Source of the DNA: JAFIEN01 sp051859505
Lineage (GTDB): Bacteria; Pseudomonadota; Alphaproteobacteria; Rhodobacterales; Rhodobacteraceae
Assembly (NCBI GenBank): GCA_051859505.1
Contig: JBHYFN010000040.1
Coordinates: forward strand, 1 to 33,297
Length of the DNA: 33,297 nt
Direction of reading: 5' to 3'
Below, piece by piece: positions 14,808 to 22,794 of this stretch. Made by a program: the position numbers and the translations under genes. Position 1 is the first letter of the stretch. The number at the start of each line of letters is the position of its first letter. The notes under the pieces were generated by a model. That model searched no databases. It had not been told where the DNA came from and worked only from the letters and a program-made list of their open reading frames with translations.

Positions 14808-15983
14808 TCAGACCGCCCGCAGGGCCGCGATGGCGCCGCGCAATTCCGCAAGGCCGCGCAACCGCCCCGTCAGCGGATAGCCCGGATGAGCCTTCTGGTC
14901 GTGGTCGAGCCCGATCACATGGCCATGGTCCGGACGGAAGGGAATCGGGGTGGCATCGCCTTCGGACAGACGTCGGTCTTCTTCGGCAAGGAGCGCGCGC
15001 AGGACCGCGATCATGTCGACATCACCCTCGAGATGCGCGCTTTCCTGAAAGCTGCCGTCCGGGTCGCGGGCGACATTGCGCAGATGGACGAAGGCGATCC
15101 GACGGGCAAAACGGCGGGTGATGGCGGGCAGGTCGTTCGCCGCACCCGCGCCCAGACTCCCGGTGCAGAGCGTGAGGCCATTGGCCGGGCTGTCGACCGC
15201 CCCCATGAGCCAGGCGATGTCGTCTTCGGACGACACGATCCGGGGCAGGCCCAGGATGTCGCGCGGCGGATCGTCGGGATGAATGCAGAGGCGGATCCCC
15301 AGATCCTCGGCCGCGGGCACCACGGCGCGCAGGAAATCGGCGGCATGGGCGCGCAGTGCGGCACGGTCCAGACCGTCGTATCGGGCCAGAACCTCGCGCA
15401 GTTCCGCCAGCGTATAGCGCGGGTAATGGCCCGGCAGACCGGCGTTGATACTGGCCAGAAGCAGGTCGCGGTCGGCCTGGCTCGCACGGGCGAGCCAGTC
15501 TTCCGCTGCCGCCCGGACGGCCGGGGGGTAGTCGTCCTCGGCCCCCGGACGCTCGAGCATCCCGATCTCGAGCGCGGCCATCCGGGTCGCATCGAAGCGC
15601 AGCGCCGTGGCGCCGCCGCGCAGAGGCACGGCAAGGTCGGTGCGCGTCCAGTCCAGAAGCGGCATGAAATTGTAGCAGACCGTCCGAACGCCCCCCGCCG
15701 CCAGATTGGCCAGCGACTGGCGGTAGCGCGCAAAGAGGCCCTCGCGGTCGCCCTGCCCGAGCTTGATGTCCTCGTGCACCGGCAGGCTTTCGACCACGGC
15801 CCAGTGCAGGCCGAGACCCGACCCCGCGATCATCGCCCGGCGTTCCTCGATCTGTTCTGCGTCCCAGACCGCGCCATAGGGGATGTCATGCAGCGCGGTG
15901 ACAACGCCGGTGGCCCCGGTCTGGGCGACCTGCGGCAGGGTGATCGCGTCGGCGGGGCCGAACCAGCGCCAGCATTCAAGCAT
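14808..15983 (-). CDS. uxuA: Mannonate dehydratase
   Basis: Converts D-mannonate to 2-keto-3-deoxy-D-gluconate, a late step of glucuronate breakdown, in the cytoplasm. The 391-residue length is typical. Family motifs are all present: CWRWFGPADAITLPQVAQTG, GVVTALHDIPYGAVW, VVESLPVHEDIKLG, VCYNFMPLLDWTRTDL, the metal ligands in CIHPDDPPRDILGLPRIVSS, LCTGSLGAGAAND, IAFVHLRNV, SAHLEGDVDM and PFRPDHGHVIG. The start is ATG 15983, eight bases inside the end of the preceding gene. No strong ribosome site is visible, so it is probably translated by coupling. It is the last gene of the long minus-strand operon. KDG kinase and aldolase are not in the window. Confidence 0.95.
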   Translation of the reverse strand: MLECWRWFGPADAITLPQVAQTGATGVVTALHDIPYGAVWDAEQIEERRAMIAGSGLGLHWAVVESLPVHEDIKLGQGDREGLFARYRQSLANLAAGGVRTVCYNFMPLLDWTRTDLAVPLRGGATALRFDATRMAALEIGMLERPGAEDDYPPAVRAAAEDWLARASQADRDLLLASINAGLPGHYPRYTLAELREVLARYDGLDRAALRAHAADFLRAVVPAAEDLGIRLCIHPDDPPRDILGLPRIVSSEDDIAWLMGAVDSPANGLTLCTGSLGAGAANDLPAITRRFARRIAFVHLRNVARDPDGSFQESAHLEGDVDMIAVLRALLAEEDRRLSEGDATPIPFRPDHGHVIGLDHDQKAHPGYPLTGRLRGLAELRGAIAALRAV

Positions 15984-17034
15984 GGGGCACCCAGTCGGAA
16001 TAGAGCGGATGATCGGCGGCCAGCGGCAGGGTGACCTTGGCCCCCGTCCGCGCCGCATGGTAGACGGCGGTGACGAAATCGAGGCTGGCGCGCCCGTCGG
16101 CCAGCGTCACCTCGCGCCCCGGCTTGCCGTCCAGCGCATCGGCCACCGCCTCGAGGAAGCCCGCAAAGCCCGTCAAGGGCGTGCCGATCCCGGCCAGAAC
16201 GGAATCGACCTCGGCCTGTTCGACCGGGGCGCGGGCGGTGAAGGTCCAGGCCCCTTCGGCCGGGCTGTAGGGGTTCAGGCCGCTTTCCGCCGTCAGCCCG
16301 GCAAAGACGAAGCGCAGCCGCGAGGTATCCATCGCCGCCCCCAGCGTGATCGACGAGGTGACCAGCGCGCCCGAGGCCATGCGGATCGCGATGGCCGCGC
16401 AATCCTCGACCTCGATGGCATTGACGCGGGTGGCAACCTCGGCCTGAAGGCTGGCCACCGGGCCCAGCACCATGGTCAGAAGGTCATGGATATGGATGGC
16501 ATGGCCCAGCACCGCGCCGCCGCGTTCGGTCGCCCATTTGCCGCGCCAGGGCACGTCGTAATAGGCGGCGGGGCGGTTCCAGTGCGTCTCGAGCGTGGCG
16601 ACCTGCGCCTGACCGGCCAGCCCGGCCTTCTGCAGCGCGGCCAGCTGGGCGAAGCCCGCGCCATAGCGATACTGGAACACCGGAAAGATCTGGCGACCGG
16701 CCCGCTCGGCGGCGGCGATCAGGGCATCGGCCTCGGCCAGGTTCGACACGAGGGGCTTTTCGCAGACGGCATGCTTGCCCGCGGCCAGCGCCTCGAGCGC
16801 GACGGGGCAGTGCAGATGCGGCGGCAGGCAGATATCGACCAGATCGACCGAAGGATCGGCCAGCACCTGCCGGTAATCGCCCACCACGGGGCAGCCCGCC
16901 GCCTCGGCCAGGGGGCGGGCGCGGGCTTCGTCGAGGTCACAGACGGCCGCCACGGCAAAACGGTCGGGCAGGGCGAGGTAGCCTTTCAGATGCGCCGCCC
17001 CGATGCCCGCCCCGATGATCGCAACGCGCCTCAT
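15976..17034 (-). CDS. Gfo/Idh/MocA-family oxidoreductase (third of three in operon)
   Basis: A 352-residue NAD(P)-dependent sugar or sugar-acid dehydrogenase. The Rossmann motif is VAIIGAGIGAAHLKGYLALP (residues 4-23), the EKP motif is AVCEKPLVSNLAEAD, and the catalytic-His region is GGAVLGHAIHIHDLLTMVLG. PVFQYRYGAGFAQL is typical of the family's substrate side. ATG at 17034 overlaps the stop of the upstream gene as ATGA, and its own stop overlaps uxuA. Packed directly against uxuA, it may make or use mannonate or fructuronate, that is, stand in for the classical UxuB fructuronate reductase. This is inference; the exact reaction is unknown. Confidence 0.85.
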   Translation of the reverse strand: MRRVAIIGAGIGAAHLKGYLALPDRFAVAAVCDLDEARARPLAEAAGCPVVGDYRQVLADPSVDLVDICLPPHLHCPVALEALAAGKHAVCEKPLVSNLAEADALIAAAERAGRQIFPVFQYRYGAGFAQLAALQKAGLAGQAQVATLETHWNRPAAYYDVPWRGKWATERGGAVLGHAIHIHDLLTMVLGPVASLQAEVATRVNAIEVEDCAAIAIRMASGALVTSSITLGAAMDTSRLRFVFAGLTAESGLNPYSPAEGAWTFTARAPVEQAEVDSVLAGIGTPLTGFAGFLEAVADALDGKPGREVTLADGRASLDFVTAVYHAARTGAKVTLPLAADHPLYSDWVPHA

Positions 17035-18044
17035 GCCGGCACCCCTTCGGCCTGCATCTGGGCGCGGATCGCGATCTCCATGGTGCGGAAGGTATGCTCC
17101 TGCGTGACCGCCGTCTCGGTCCGGTCGCGGATATCCGCGCAGAGGCGGGGGAAGAAGGGCAGCGGGACATCGGCGCAGTCGATATGTTCGCAACGCGTGC
17201 CGTTGACCAGATAGAGGTGGTTGCCCGAGGTTTCCCGCCCGACATCGGTATATTTGCGCAGTTCGATATGCCCTTCCGTGCCCAGAAGGAACAGCCGCCC
17301 GTCGCCCCAGGTGGGCAGGGCATCGGGAGTGAACCAGTCGACGCGTATATAGCCGTGGCCCCTGTCGCCCCTGAGCGTCATCTCGCCGAAATCCTGCAGG
17401 CCGGGATGGTCGGGCAGGGTCGTGTTCTCGACATGGGCATGGGCGATCTCGACCTCGGTCGAGCCGGTGAAGTAAAGGAACTGGTCCACCTGATGGCTGC
17501 CGATATCGCACAGGATGCCGCCATAGCGCGGGCGGTCGAAGAACCAGTCGGGCCGGGACGCAAGCCTTTGACGGTGCGGCCCGATGCCAAGGGTCTGGAC
17601 CACCCGGCCGATGGCGCCTTCGGCGACCAGCTCCTCGGCCCGTGCCACGGCCGGCACCTCGAACCGTTCCGAGAAGTCGACGCACCAGATGCGCCCCGTG
17701 CGCGCCACCGCCGCGCGCAGGGCGGCGAGTTGCTCGAGCGTGGTGCAGCCGGGCTTGTCGGCCATCACGTCCTTGCCGTGGTCCAGCGCGTCCAGCGCAT
17801 GCGTCGCCCGGTCCGAGGCCACGGCCGAGGTCAGGACCATGTCGATACTGTCATCCTCGAGGATCCGGCGACGGTCGGTGACGCGCTCGAGCCCGTCGTA
17901 GCTTTCGGCAAAGCGGGCGGCGGTGGGGCTGTCCTCGGACCACCAGCGCTCGATCGTGGCGCCGGCAGCCAGCATGTTGCCCAGCATTCCGAAGATGTGA
18001 TCGTGGTCGATGCCCATCACGGCAAGCTTCGGGCCTGTGGTCAT
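17031..18044 (-). CDS. Gfo/Idh/MocA-family oxidoreductase (second of three), DKP variant
   Basis: A 337-residue member of the Gfo/Idh/MocA family, more divergent than its neighbours. The N-terminus (KLAVMGIDHDHIFGMLGNML) replaces the usual GxGxxG with GIDHDH, a variant of some family branches with weaker or altered cofactor binding. The EKP motif is ADKPGCTT, so the Glu is Asp but the Lys is kept. The His region is GGILCDIGSHQVDQFLYFTG. GAAAGGA lies just before ATG 18044. It overlaps the next gene by four bases and follows the previous one by 11 bases. It may be a partner or a differently specific enzyme acting on the same compound class. Confidence 0.82.
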   Translation of the reverse strand: MTTGPKLAVMGIDHDHIFGMLGNMLAAGATIERWWSEDSPTAARFAESYDGLERVTDRRRILEDDSIDMVLTSAVASDRATHALDALDHGKDVMADKPGCTTLEQLAALRAAVARTGRIWCVDFSERFEVPAVARAEELVAEGAIGRVVQTLGIGPHRQRLASRPDWFFDRPRYGGILCDIGSHQVDQFLYFTGSTEVEIAHAHVENTTLPDHPGLQDFGEMTLRGDRGHGYIRVDWFTPDALPTWGDGRLFLLGTEGHIELRKYTDVGRETSGNHLYLVNGTRCEHIDCADVPLPFFPRLCADIRDRTETAVTQEHTFRTMEIAIRAQMQAEGVPA

Positions 18045-18055
18045 GGTCGGTCCTT

Positions 18056-19081
18056 TCAGATGTCGATGCGCCGGCCCTCGCGGCCGGACCGTTCCAGGGC
18101 GTCGATCAGCCGGTGCGCCTCAAGCGCGGCCTCGACGGGGATGAGCGGCGGGCGTCCGGTCTGAACGGCCCGCGCGAAATCGGCGATCACGTCGCGGTGC
18201 CAGTCATGGGTGAAGGCCATGGGATCGGCCCCTGCCCCGGTCGCGCTGCTGGCGCCCAGGGTTTCGGTGCGCCCGTCGTGGAATGCCAGCGTCAGGCGGT
18301 TCGACACGAATTCGGCCGACCCGTTCTCGCAATGCAGGATGAACCCCTCGGGCCGGCCGGGAAAGGCGGCGGTCGTGGCCATCAGGCTGCCGACCGCGCC
18401 GCTGGCAAAGCGGAGGCCCGCGGTGGCCCAGTCCTCGGCCTCCATCCGGTGCAGGTCGGTCGTGGCGAGCATGGCCGTGACCTGCGCCACCGGCCCTGTG
18501 AAGGACAGCGCCAGATCGAGCGTATGGATCGCCTGGCTGATCAGGACCCCGCCGCCGTCGCGGGCATAGGTGCCCCGGCCGGGTTCGTCGTAATAGTCTT
18601 GCGGCCGCCACCAGGGCACGAAGATCTCGGCCGCGCGCAGCGGCCCCAGATCCCCCAGCCGCGCGCGCAATTCGGCCGCCACCGGCCGCGCGCGATGCTG
18701 CAGCACGATCCCCAGCGGCACCCCGGCGGCGGCGGCGATCCCGGCGACCTCTTCGGCCTCGGCAAGGGTGCGGGCGACGGGCTTTTCCATCAGGACCGGC
18801 TTGCCGCCCGAAGCCATGAGGATGCGCAGCAGGTCCAGCCTTGCATTCGGCGGCGTGGTCAGGATGACGAAATCCACCTCGGGATCGGCCGCGATCTCTT
18901 TGACCGAGGCATAGGCGCGCGCCGCGCCGGGCAGGTCGGGATGGGCCGCGGCAAAGGCTGCGCGGCTTTCGGGCTGCCGCGCATGAACCCCGGCAAGCCG
19001 CAGCTCGGGGGCCAGATCGGCAAGGGCCGCCGCATAGGTCCGCGACACCATGCCAAGGCCGATCAGGGCGCAGGTGGTCAT
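18056..19081 (-). CDS. Gfo/Idh/MocA-family oxidoreductase (first of three)
   Basis: A 341-residue protein with the N-terminal nucleotide fold CALIGLGMVSRTYAAAL (residues 4-20), VLMEKPVARTLAEAEEVAG carrying the EKP Lys, and GGGVLISQAIHTLDLALSFTG with the family His. The C-terminal sheet domain is complete. The start ATG overlaps the stop of the ATPase gene as ATGA, so it belongs firmly to the transport operon. It could catalyse the first oxidation of the imported sugar or glycoside. It differs clearly in sequence from the other two oxidoreductases, so the three are not recent duplicates. Confidence 0.86.
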   Translation of the reverse strand: MTTCALIGLGMVSRTYAAALADLAPELRLAGVHARQPESRAAFAAAHPDLPGAARAYASVKEIAADPEVDFVILTTPPNARLDLLRILMASGGKPVLMEKPVARTLAEAEEVAGIAAAAGVPLGIVLQHRARPVAAELRARLGDLGPLRAAEIFVPWWRPQDYYDEPGRGTYARDGGGVLISQAIHTLDLALSFTGPVAQVTAMLATTDLHRMEAEDWATAGLRFASGAVGSLMATTAAFPGRPEGFILHCENGSAEFVSNRLTLAFHDGRTETLGASSATGAGADPMAFTHDWHRDVIADFARAVQTGRPPLIPVEAALEAHRLIDALERSGREGRRIDI

Positions 19082-20178
19082 ACGGCAAGGGCCTTTCGGG
19101 CAAGCGGCAGACCCTCGCCCCCGTCTTCGCGGAAGACATGGACAGCGGCCTCGGGCAGGGTGATCCCGATGGACTGACCGCGCACCAGCGGCACCTGTTC
19201 GGGGATCTGCACGGTCAGCTTCTCGCCATTGGGCAGGTCGGTGTAGATATAGGTGATCGCGCCCAGCTGCTCGAAGCTGCGCACCGTGCCCTGCAGATCG
19301 CCCGTCCCGTCCAGCGCCACCCGGATCGCCTCGGGACGGATACCGACCGTAACCCGGGTGCCGTTGCCCGGGTCTTCGGCGAACTGCACATGCTTGACCT
19401 TGCCCGAGTCGAGCCGGATGGCATCCGCCCCTTCCACGGCACCGCCCAGGAAATTCATCTGCGGCGCGCCGATGAAGCCCGCGACAAAGCGGTTGGCGGG
19501 GTTGTTGTAAAGATCGAGCGGCCGCCCCACCTGTTCGATCCGACCGCCGCGCAGCACCACGATCCGGTCGGCCATGGTCATCGCCTCGACCTGGTCATGG
19601 GTGACATAGATCATCGTGTTGCCAAGCTGGGCGTGCAGTTGCGAGATCTCGACCCGCATCTGCACGCGCAATTCGGCGTCGAGGTTCGACAGCGGCTCGT
19701 CGAACAGGAAGATCACCGGCTCGCGCACGATCGCGCGGCCGATGGCCACCCGCTGCCGCTGCCCGCCGGAAAGCTGGCCGGGGCGGCGGTCCATCAGCGG
19801 GTCGATCTGCAGCATCCGGGCCGCTTCATCGACGCGCCGGGTGATCTCGGCCCGGGGCATCCGCAGGTTTTCCAGCCCGAAGGACAGGTTCGAGCGCACG
19901 GACATGTGCGGATAAAGCGCATAGGACTGGAACACCATCGACAGCCCGCGATCCGAGGCGGGGATGTCGTTGACGCGCTTGCCCGCCACCTCGATATCGC
20001 CCGAGGTCACATCCTCGAGCCCCGCGATCAGCCGCAGGAGCGTGGACTTGCCGCAGCCCGAGGGGCCGACGAAGACGACGAATTCACCCTCTCCGATTTC
20101 CAGGTCGATACCATGGATCACGTCGACCGCCCCGAAGGACTTGCGGATCTTGGTCAGGCGAAGCGCGGCTGTGGTCAT
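19078..20178 (-). CDS. Carbohydrate ABC transporter, ATP-binding protein (UgpC/MalK type)
   Basis: A 366-residue ATPase of the CUT1 sugar-importer class. Walker A is VGPSGCGKSTLLRLIAGLED (about residues 38-57), followed by Q-loop MVFQSYALYPHMSV, signature LSGGQRQRVAIGRAIV, Walker B IFLFDEPLSNLDAELR and switch YVTHDQVEAMTMADR. The C-terminal OB-fold regulatory domain is complete (FIGAPQMNFL, VGIRPEAI). The start ATG 20178 is behind GGGGA. It is preceded by two CUT1 permeases and a binding protein, so the transporter is complete within this operon. In many bacteria one such ATPase serves several permeases, so sharing is possible. Confidence 0.93.
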   Translation of the reverse strand: MTTAALRLTKIRKSFGAVDVIHGIDLEIGEGEFVVFVGPSGCGKSTLLRLIAGLEDVTSGDIEVAGKRVNDIPASDRGLSMVFQSYALYPHMSVRSNLSFGLENLRMPRAEITRRVDEAARMLQIDPLMDRRPGQLSGGQRQRVAIGRAIVREPVIFLFDEPLSNLDAELRVQMRVEISQLHAQLGNTMIYVTHDQVEAMTMADRIVVLRGGRIEQVGRPLDLYNNPANRFVAGFIGAPQMNFLGGAVEGADAIRLDSGKVKHVQFAEDPGNGTRVTVGIRPEAIRVALDGTGDLQGTVRSFEQLGAITYIYTDLPNGEKLTVQIPEQVPLVRGQSIGITLPEAAVHVFREDGGEGLPLARKALAV

Positions 20179-20189
20179 GGTGTCCCCGG

Positions 20190-21296
20190 TTACTTCAGGC
20201 CGGTCGTGGCGATGCCGGTGGTGATGAACCGCTGCAGCCAGACAAAGACCAGCGTGACCGGCAGAAGCGACACCACGGTCATGGCCAGGATATAGTTGTA
20301 GGCCGTGGTGAATTCGCCGGTGAACGAGGTCAGCCCGATCTGCAGCGTGTGTTTGGACGGGTCCGAGATCAGCACGATCAGCGGCCAGAGGAAATCGTTC
20401 CAGCGCCAGATCACCGACAGGATCGCCAGCACCGACAGCGCCGGCAGCGACAGCGGCAGGACGATGCGCCAGTAGATCTTCCATTCCGAAGCGGCATCCA
20501 TCCGCGCCGCCTCGAGCAGTTCGTCGGGGATGGTCAGCATGTATTGCCGCAGGAGGAACACGCCCGTGGGCGTTGCCGCCGCCGGGATGATGACGCCCCA
20601 GAGCGATCCGAACATGCCGAAGGACCAGACGACGAAGAACAGCGACACCAGGATGATGGTCGAGGGGATCAGCAGCGTCGCCACGATCAGGAGGGTAAAG
20701 GTCAGCCGCCCCCGGAAGCGGTATTTCGACAGGGCGAAAGCCGCCATCGAGTTGATCAGAAGGGTGATCAGCGTCGCCATCACCGTGACGAAGATGGTAT
20801 TGCCCAGGTATCGGAAGAACGCGAAATGGCGCGATCCTTCGCGTTGCAGGATCGGGTCGAGGAAATTGCCCCAGGCCACCTGCATGCTTTCGGACGGGGC
20901 CAGATCCTCGCGCGCGGCCTGGAACACGGCCTCGGTATCGTCGACCGGGGCCACGTCGCTTTGCGCACGCGCCGGGCCTCGGCGGATCACCTCGATCACC
21001 TCGCCGGTTTCGGGATCGGTCCAGAGGAACAGGTCGCGCATCCCCTCGCCCGCGATCTCGACCCGGTCCTGTTGCCAGGGCAGAAGGCGGGGATCGAAGG
21101 CCTCGATCTGTTCGCGGGGCTTCAGCGAAGAGGTGAAGGTCCAAATCACCGGGGCCAGGATGATGACCACGCCGAAGATCAGATAGGCATAGGTCAGAAC
21201 GTCGGTCACGCCGATCCGGCGCCCGTCGCGCCCGCCGGCAGTGCGGGTCAGGAAGCGGCGCAGTCCGTTGCGCTGGGCGGGAAGGGTGGCCGTCAT
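20190..21296 (-). CDS. Carbohydrate ABC transporter, permease 2 (MalG/UgpE type)
   Basis: A 368-residue inner-membrane permease of the CUT1 class. Hydrophobic segments include YAYLIFGVVIILAPVIWTF, YLGNTIFVTVMATLITLLIN, FTLLIVATLLIPSTIILVSL and TVVSLLPVTLVFVWL. The coupling loop is LLEAARMDAASEWKIYWRIV followed by LPL (EAA motif). Typical members are about 280 residues. The extra length is a hydrophilic, probably periplasmic, loop after the first membrane segment (about residues 60-150, including DRVEIAGEGMRDLFLWTDPE). Such long loops are known in a branch of alpha-glucoside-type permeases and may contact the binding protein. ATG at 21296 sits one base after the stop of permease 1. Confidence 0.9.
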   Translation of the reverse strand: MTATLPAQRNGLRRFLTRTAGGRDGRRIGVTDVLTYAYLIFGVVIILAPVIWTFTSSLKPREQIEAFDPRLLPWQQDRVEIAGEGMRDLFLWTDPETGEVIEVIRRGPARAQSDVAPVDDTEAVFQAAREDLAPSESMQVAWGNFLDPILQREGSRHFAFFRYLGNTIFVTVMATLITLLINSMAAFALSKYRFRGRLTFTLLIVATLLIPSTIILVSLFFVVWSFGMFGSLWGVIIPAAATPTGVFLLRQYMLTIPDELLEAARMDAASEWKIYWRIVLPLSLPALSVLAILSVIWRWNDFLWPLIVLISDPSKHTLQIGLTSFTGEFTTAYNYILAMTVVSLLPVTLVFVWLQRFITTGIATTGLK

Positions 21297-21297
21297 C

Positions 21298-22719
21298 CTA
21301 GATCCCCGACCGTTTGCGGGTGGCAATCAGCTGGATCGCGGTGAAAAGCGCGATGATCACCGCCATCAGCACCGATCCCGCCGCCGCCATGCCGTAGAGC
21401 GGGGTCGTGCCGGCGAAGGCCCCCTCGAAGATGTTCTGCACGATCATGTAGGTCTCGCGCCCCGGGCCGCCGCCGGTCAGCAGATAGACCTCGTCGAAAA
21501 CCTGAAACGACCGGATCAGCGCCAGCACCATGACCACGGTCAGCGTCGGCATCACCAGCGGTAGAGTGATGCGGAAAAAGACCCGCGGGCCGCGCGTGCC
21601 GTCCATCTGCGCGGCCTCGTACAGATCCTTCGGGATCGCCTGCAGCCCGGCCAGAAGGATCAGCATGTAGAATCCCATATGCGACCAGCAGAAGACGAAG
21701 ACCACCCAGAAGAAGGCCCAGCCGGTGTTGGGCGTGACCAGCCAGTTGATCGGCCGGTAGCCCGCGAAATCGAACACCGCGTCGAACTGGACGAACAGCA
21801 GCATCGCGACCGAGAGCGCGCAGAGCACCGCAAGCGCGGGGCGCACAAGGGGGTGGTTCGCCGCCACCAGCCAGAGCCAGAGGCCCGCGATCAGAAGCGC
21901 GGGCAGGCCGGTGGCAAGGCCAAGGGCGGCCAGCGGATCGGCCCAATAGGCCACCAGCAGGAACAGCCCCCCGAACAGCGCCCCCCAGGCAAGCGAAGGT
22001 TCGGCGGTCGAGCGTATCGTGCGCTCGGCCGTGATCAGCAGAAGGATGGCCAGCACCACCCCCATGAACAGGCCGAAGCCCGACAGGCCGGCAAGGGTGG
22101 TCATTGTCTCGGCGCCGCTGGCAAGGCCCTCGTTCAGGATGCCGCGGCGGTGCAGGATCCATTTCCAGATATTGGCGATGACCACCGGCGACAGCATCAC
22201 CGGATAGAAGAACATCGCCCGCCAGAACCCGCGCCCGGCCATCGCCTTGTTGACGACAAGGGCCGTCAGCAGCGCGACGCCGACAAGGATCGGCACCTGG
22301 AAAAGTACGAACCAGAGCGTGTTGTAGAGACTGGCCCAGAAGTTGAAGCCTGCATTGGTGCAGGTGCGCGGCTCGAGGATGGTCTCGCAGTCGAAGATCT
22401 GGCGGTAATTGTCGAGGCCGACAAAGGGCCGCTCGAAAATCGAGATCGAGGAGCCACCGGTCAGCGAGACATAGAAGTTGAGGATCACCGGCAGGAAGGT
22501 GAACAGGCCGAAGATCGCCATGTTGGGCAGAAGGAAGGCGTAAGGCACGCCCTGACGCCCGTACAGGCTTTGCGCAAGCTCGACCGGGAAGCCCAGCAGA
22601 TCCATCAGGAAATCGGGGATCTGGTCGATCCGGTAGCGGCGGCGCGTCAGAAGCCAGGCGCTGCCGCCCAGGACCCAGAGGCCCAGGATCGAATACATCA
22701 ACAGCCCGGCTGGCGACAT
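21298..22719 (-). CDS. Carbohydrate ABC transporter, permease 1 (MalF/UgpA type), enlarged
   Basis: A 473-residue CUT1 permease, clearly longer than the usual 290-320. The core is recognisable: YAFLLPNMAIFGLFTFLPVI, SLYNTLWFVLFQVPILVGVA, FYPVMLSPVVIANIWKWI, LYEAAQMDGTRGPRVFFRIT (EAA coupling loop) and FDEVYLLTGGGPGRET. There is an extra N-terminal membrane segment (residues 5-24). An insertion of roughly 120 residues with about four further hydrophobic segments (LFMGVVLAILLLITAE, ALFGGLFLLVAYWADP, LPALLIAGLWLWLVA, VLCALSVAMLLFVQF) lies between the 'GILN' and 'INWL' parts that are normally adjacent. It remains in frame with good coding character. It follows the binding-protein gene after a strong hairpin. 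Confidence 0.88.
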   Translation of the reverse strand: MSPAGLLMYSILGLWVLGGSAWLLTRRRYRIDQIPDFLMDLLGFPVELAQSLYGRQGVPYAFLLPNMAIFGLFTFLPVILNFYVSLTGGSSISIFERPFVGLDNYRQIFDCETILEPRTCTNAGFNFWASLYNTLWFVLFQVPILVGVALLTALVVNKAMAGRGFWRAMFFYPVMLSPVVIANIWKWILHRRGILNEGLASGAETMTTLAGLSGFGLFMGVVLAILLLITAERTIRSTAEPSLAWGALFGGLFLLVAYWADPLAALGLATGLPALLIAGLWLWLVAANHPLVRPALAVLCALSVAMLLFVQFDAVFDFAGYRPINWLVTPNTGWAFFWVVFVFCWSHMGFYMLILLAGLQAIPKDLYEAAQMDGTRGPRVFFRITLPLVMPTLTVVMVLALIRSFQVFDEVYLLTGGGPGRETYMIVQNIFEGAFAGTTPLYGMAAAGSVLMAVIIALFTAIQLIATRKRSGI

Positions 22720-22761
22720 GAGCGGCTTTCCTGACGCGATTCTCGGGTGCGGGGACGCGAA

Positions 22762-22784
22762 GGGCGGGCCAAGGGGGCCCGCCC
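22762..22784. other. Strong intercistronic hairpin after binding-protein gene
   Basis: GGGCGGGCC (22762-22770), loop AAGGG, GGCCCGCCC (22776-22784): a perfect 9-bp GC stem in the 75-base gap between the binding-protein stop and permease 1. There is no T-run in the direction of transcription, so it probably protects the upstream message and limits read-through. Confidence 0.7.
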
Positions 22785-22794
22785 CGGCGACGGA

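Noticed and set aside
20179..21144. Extension of the MalK-type ATPase frame upstream to 21144
   Set aside because: It overlaps permease 2 on the same strand in another frame; the ATPase domain starts at 20178 with normal N-terminal sequence.
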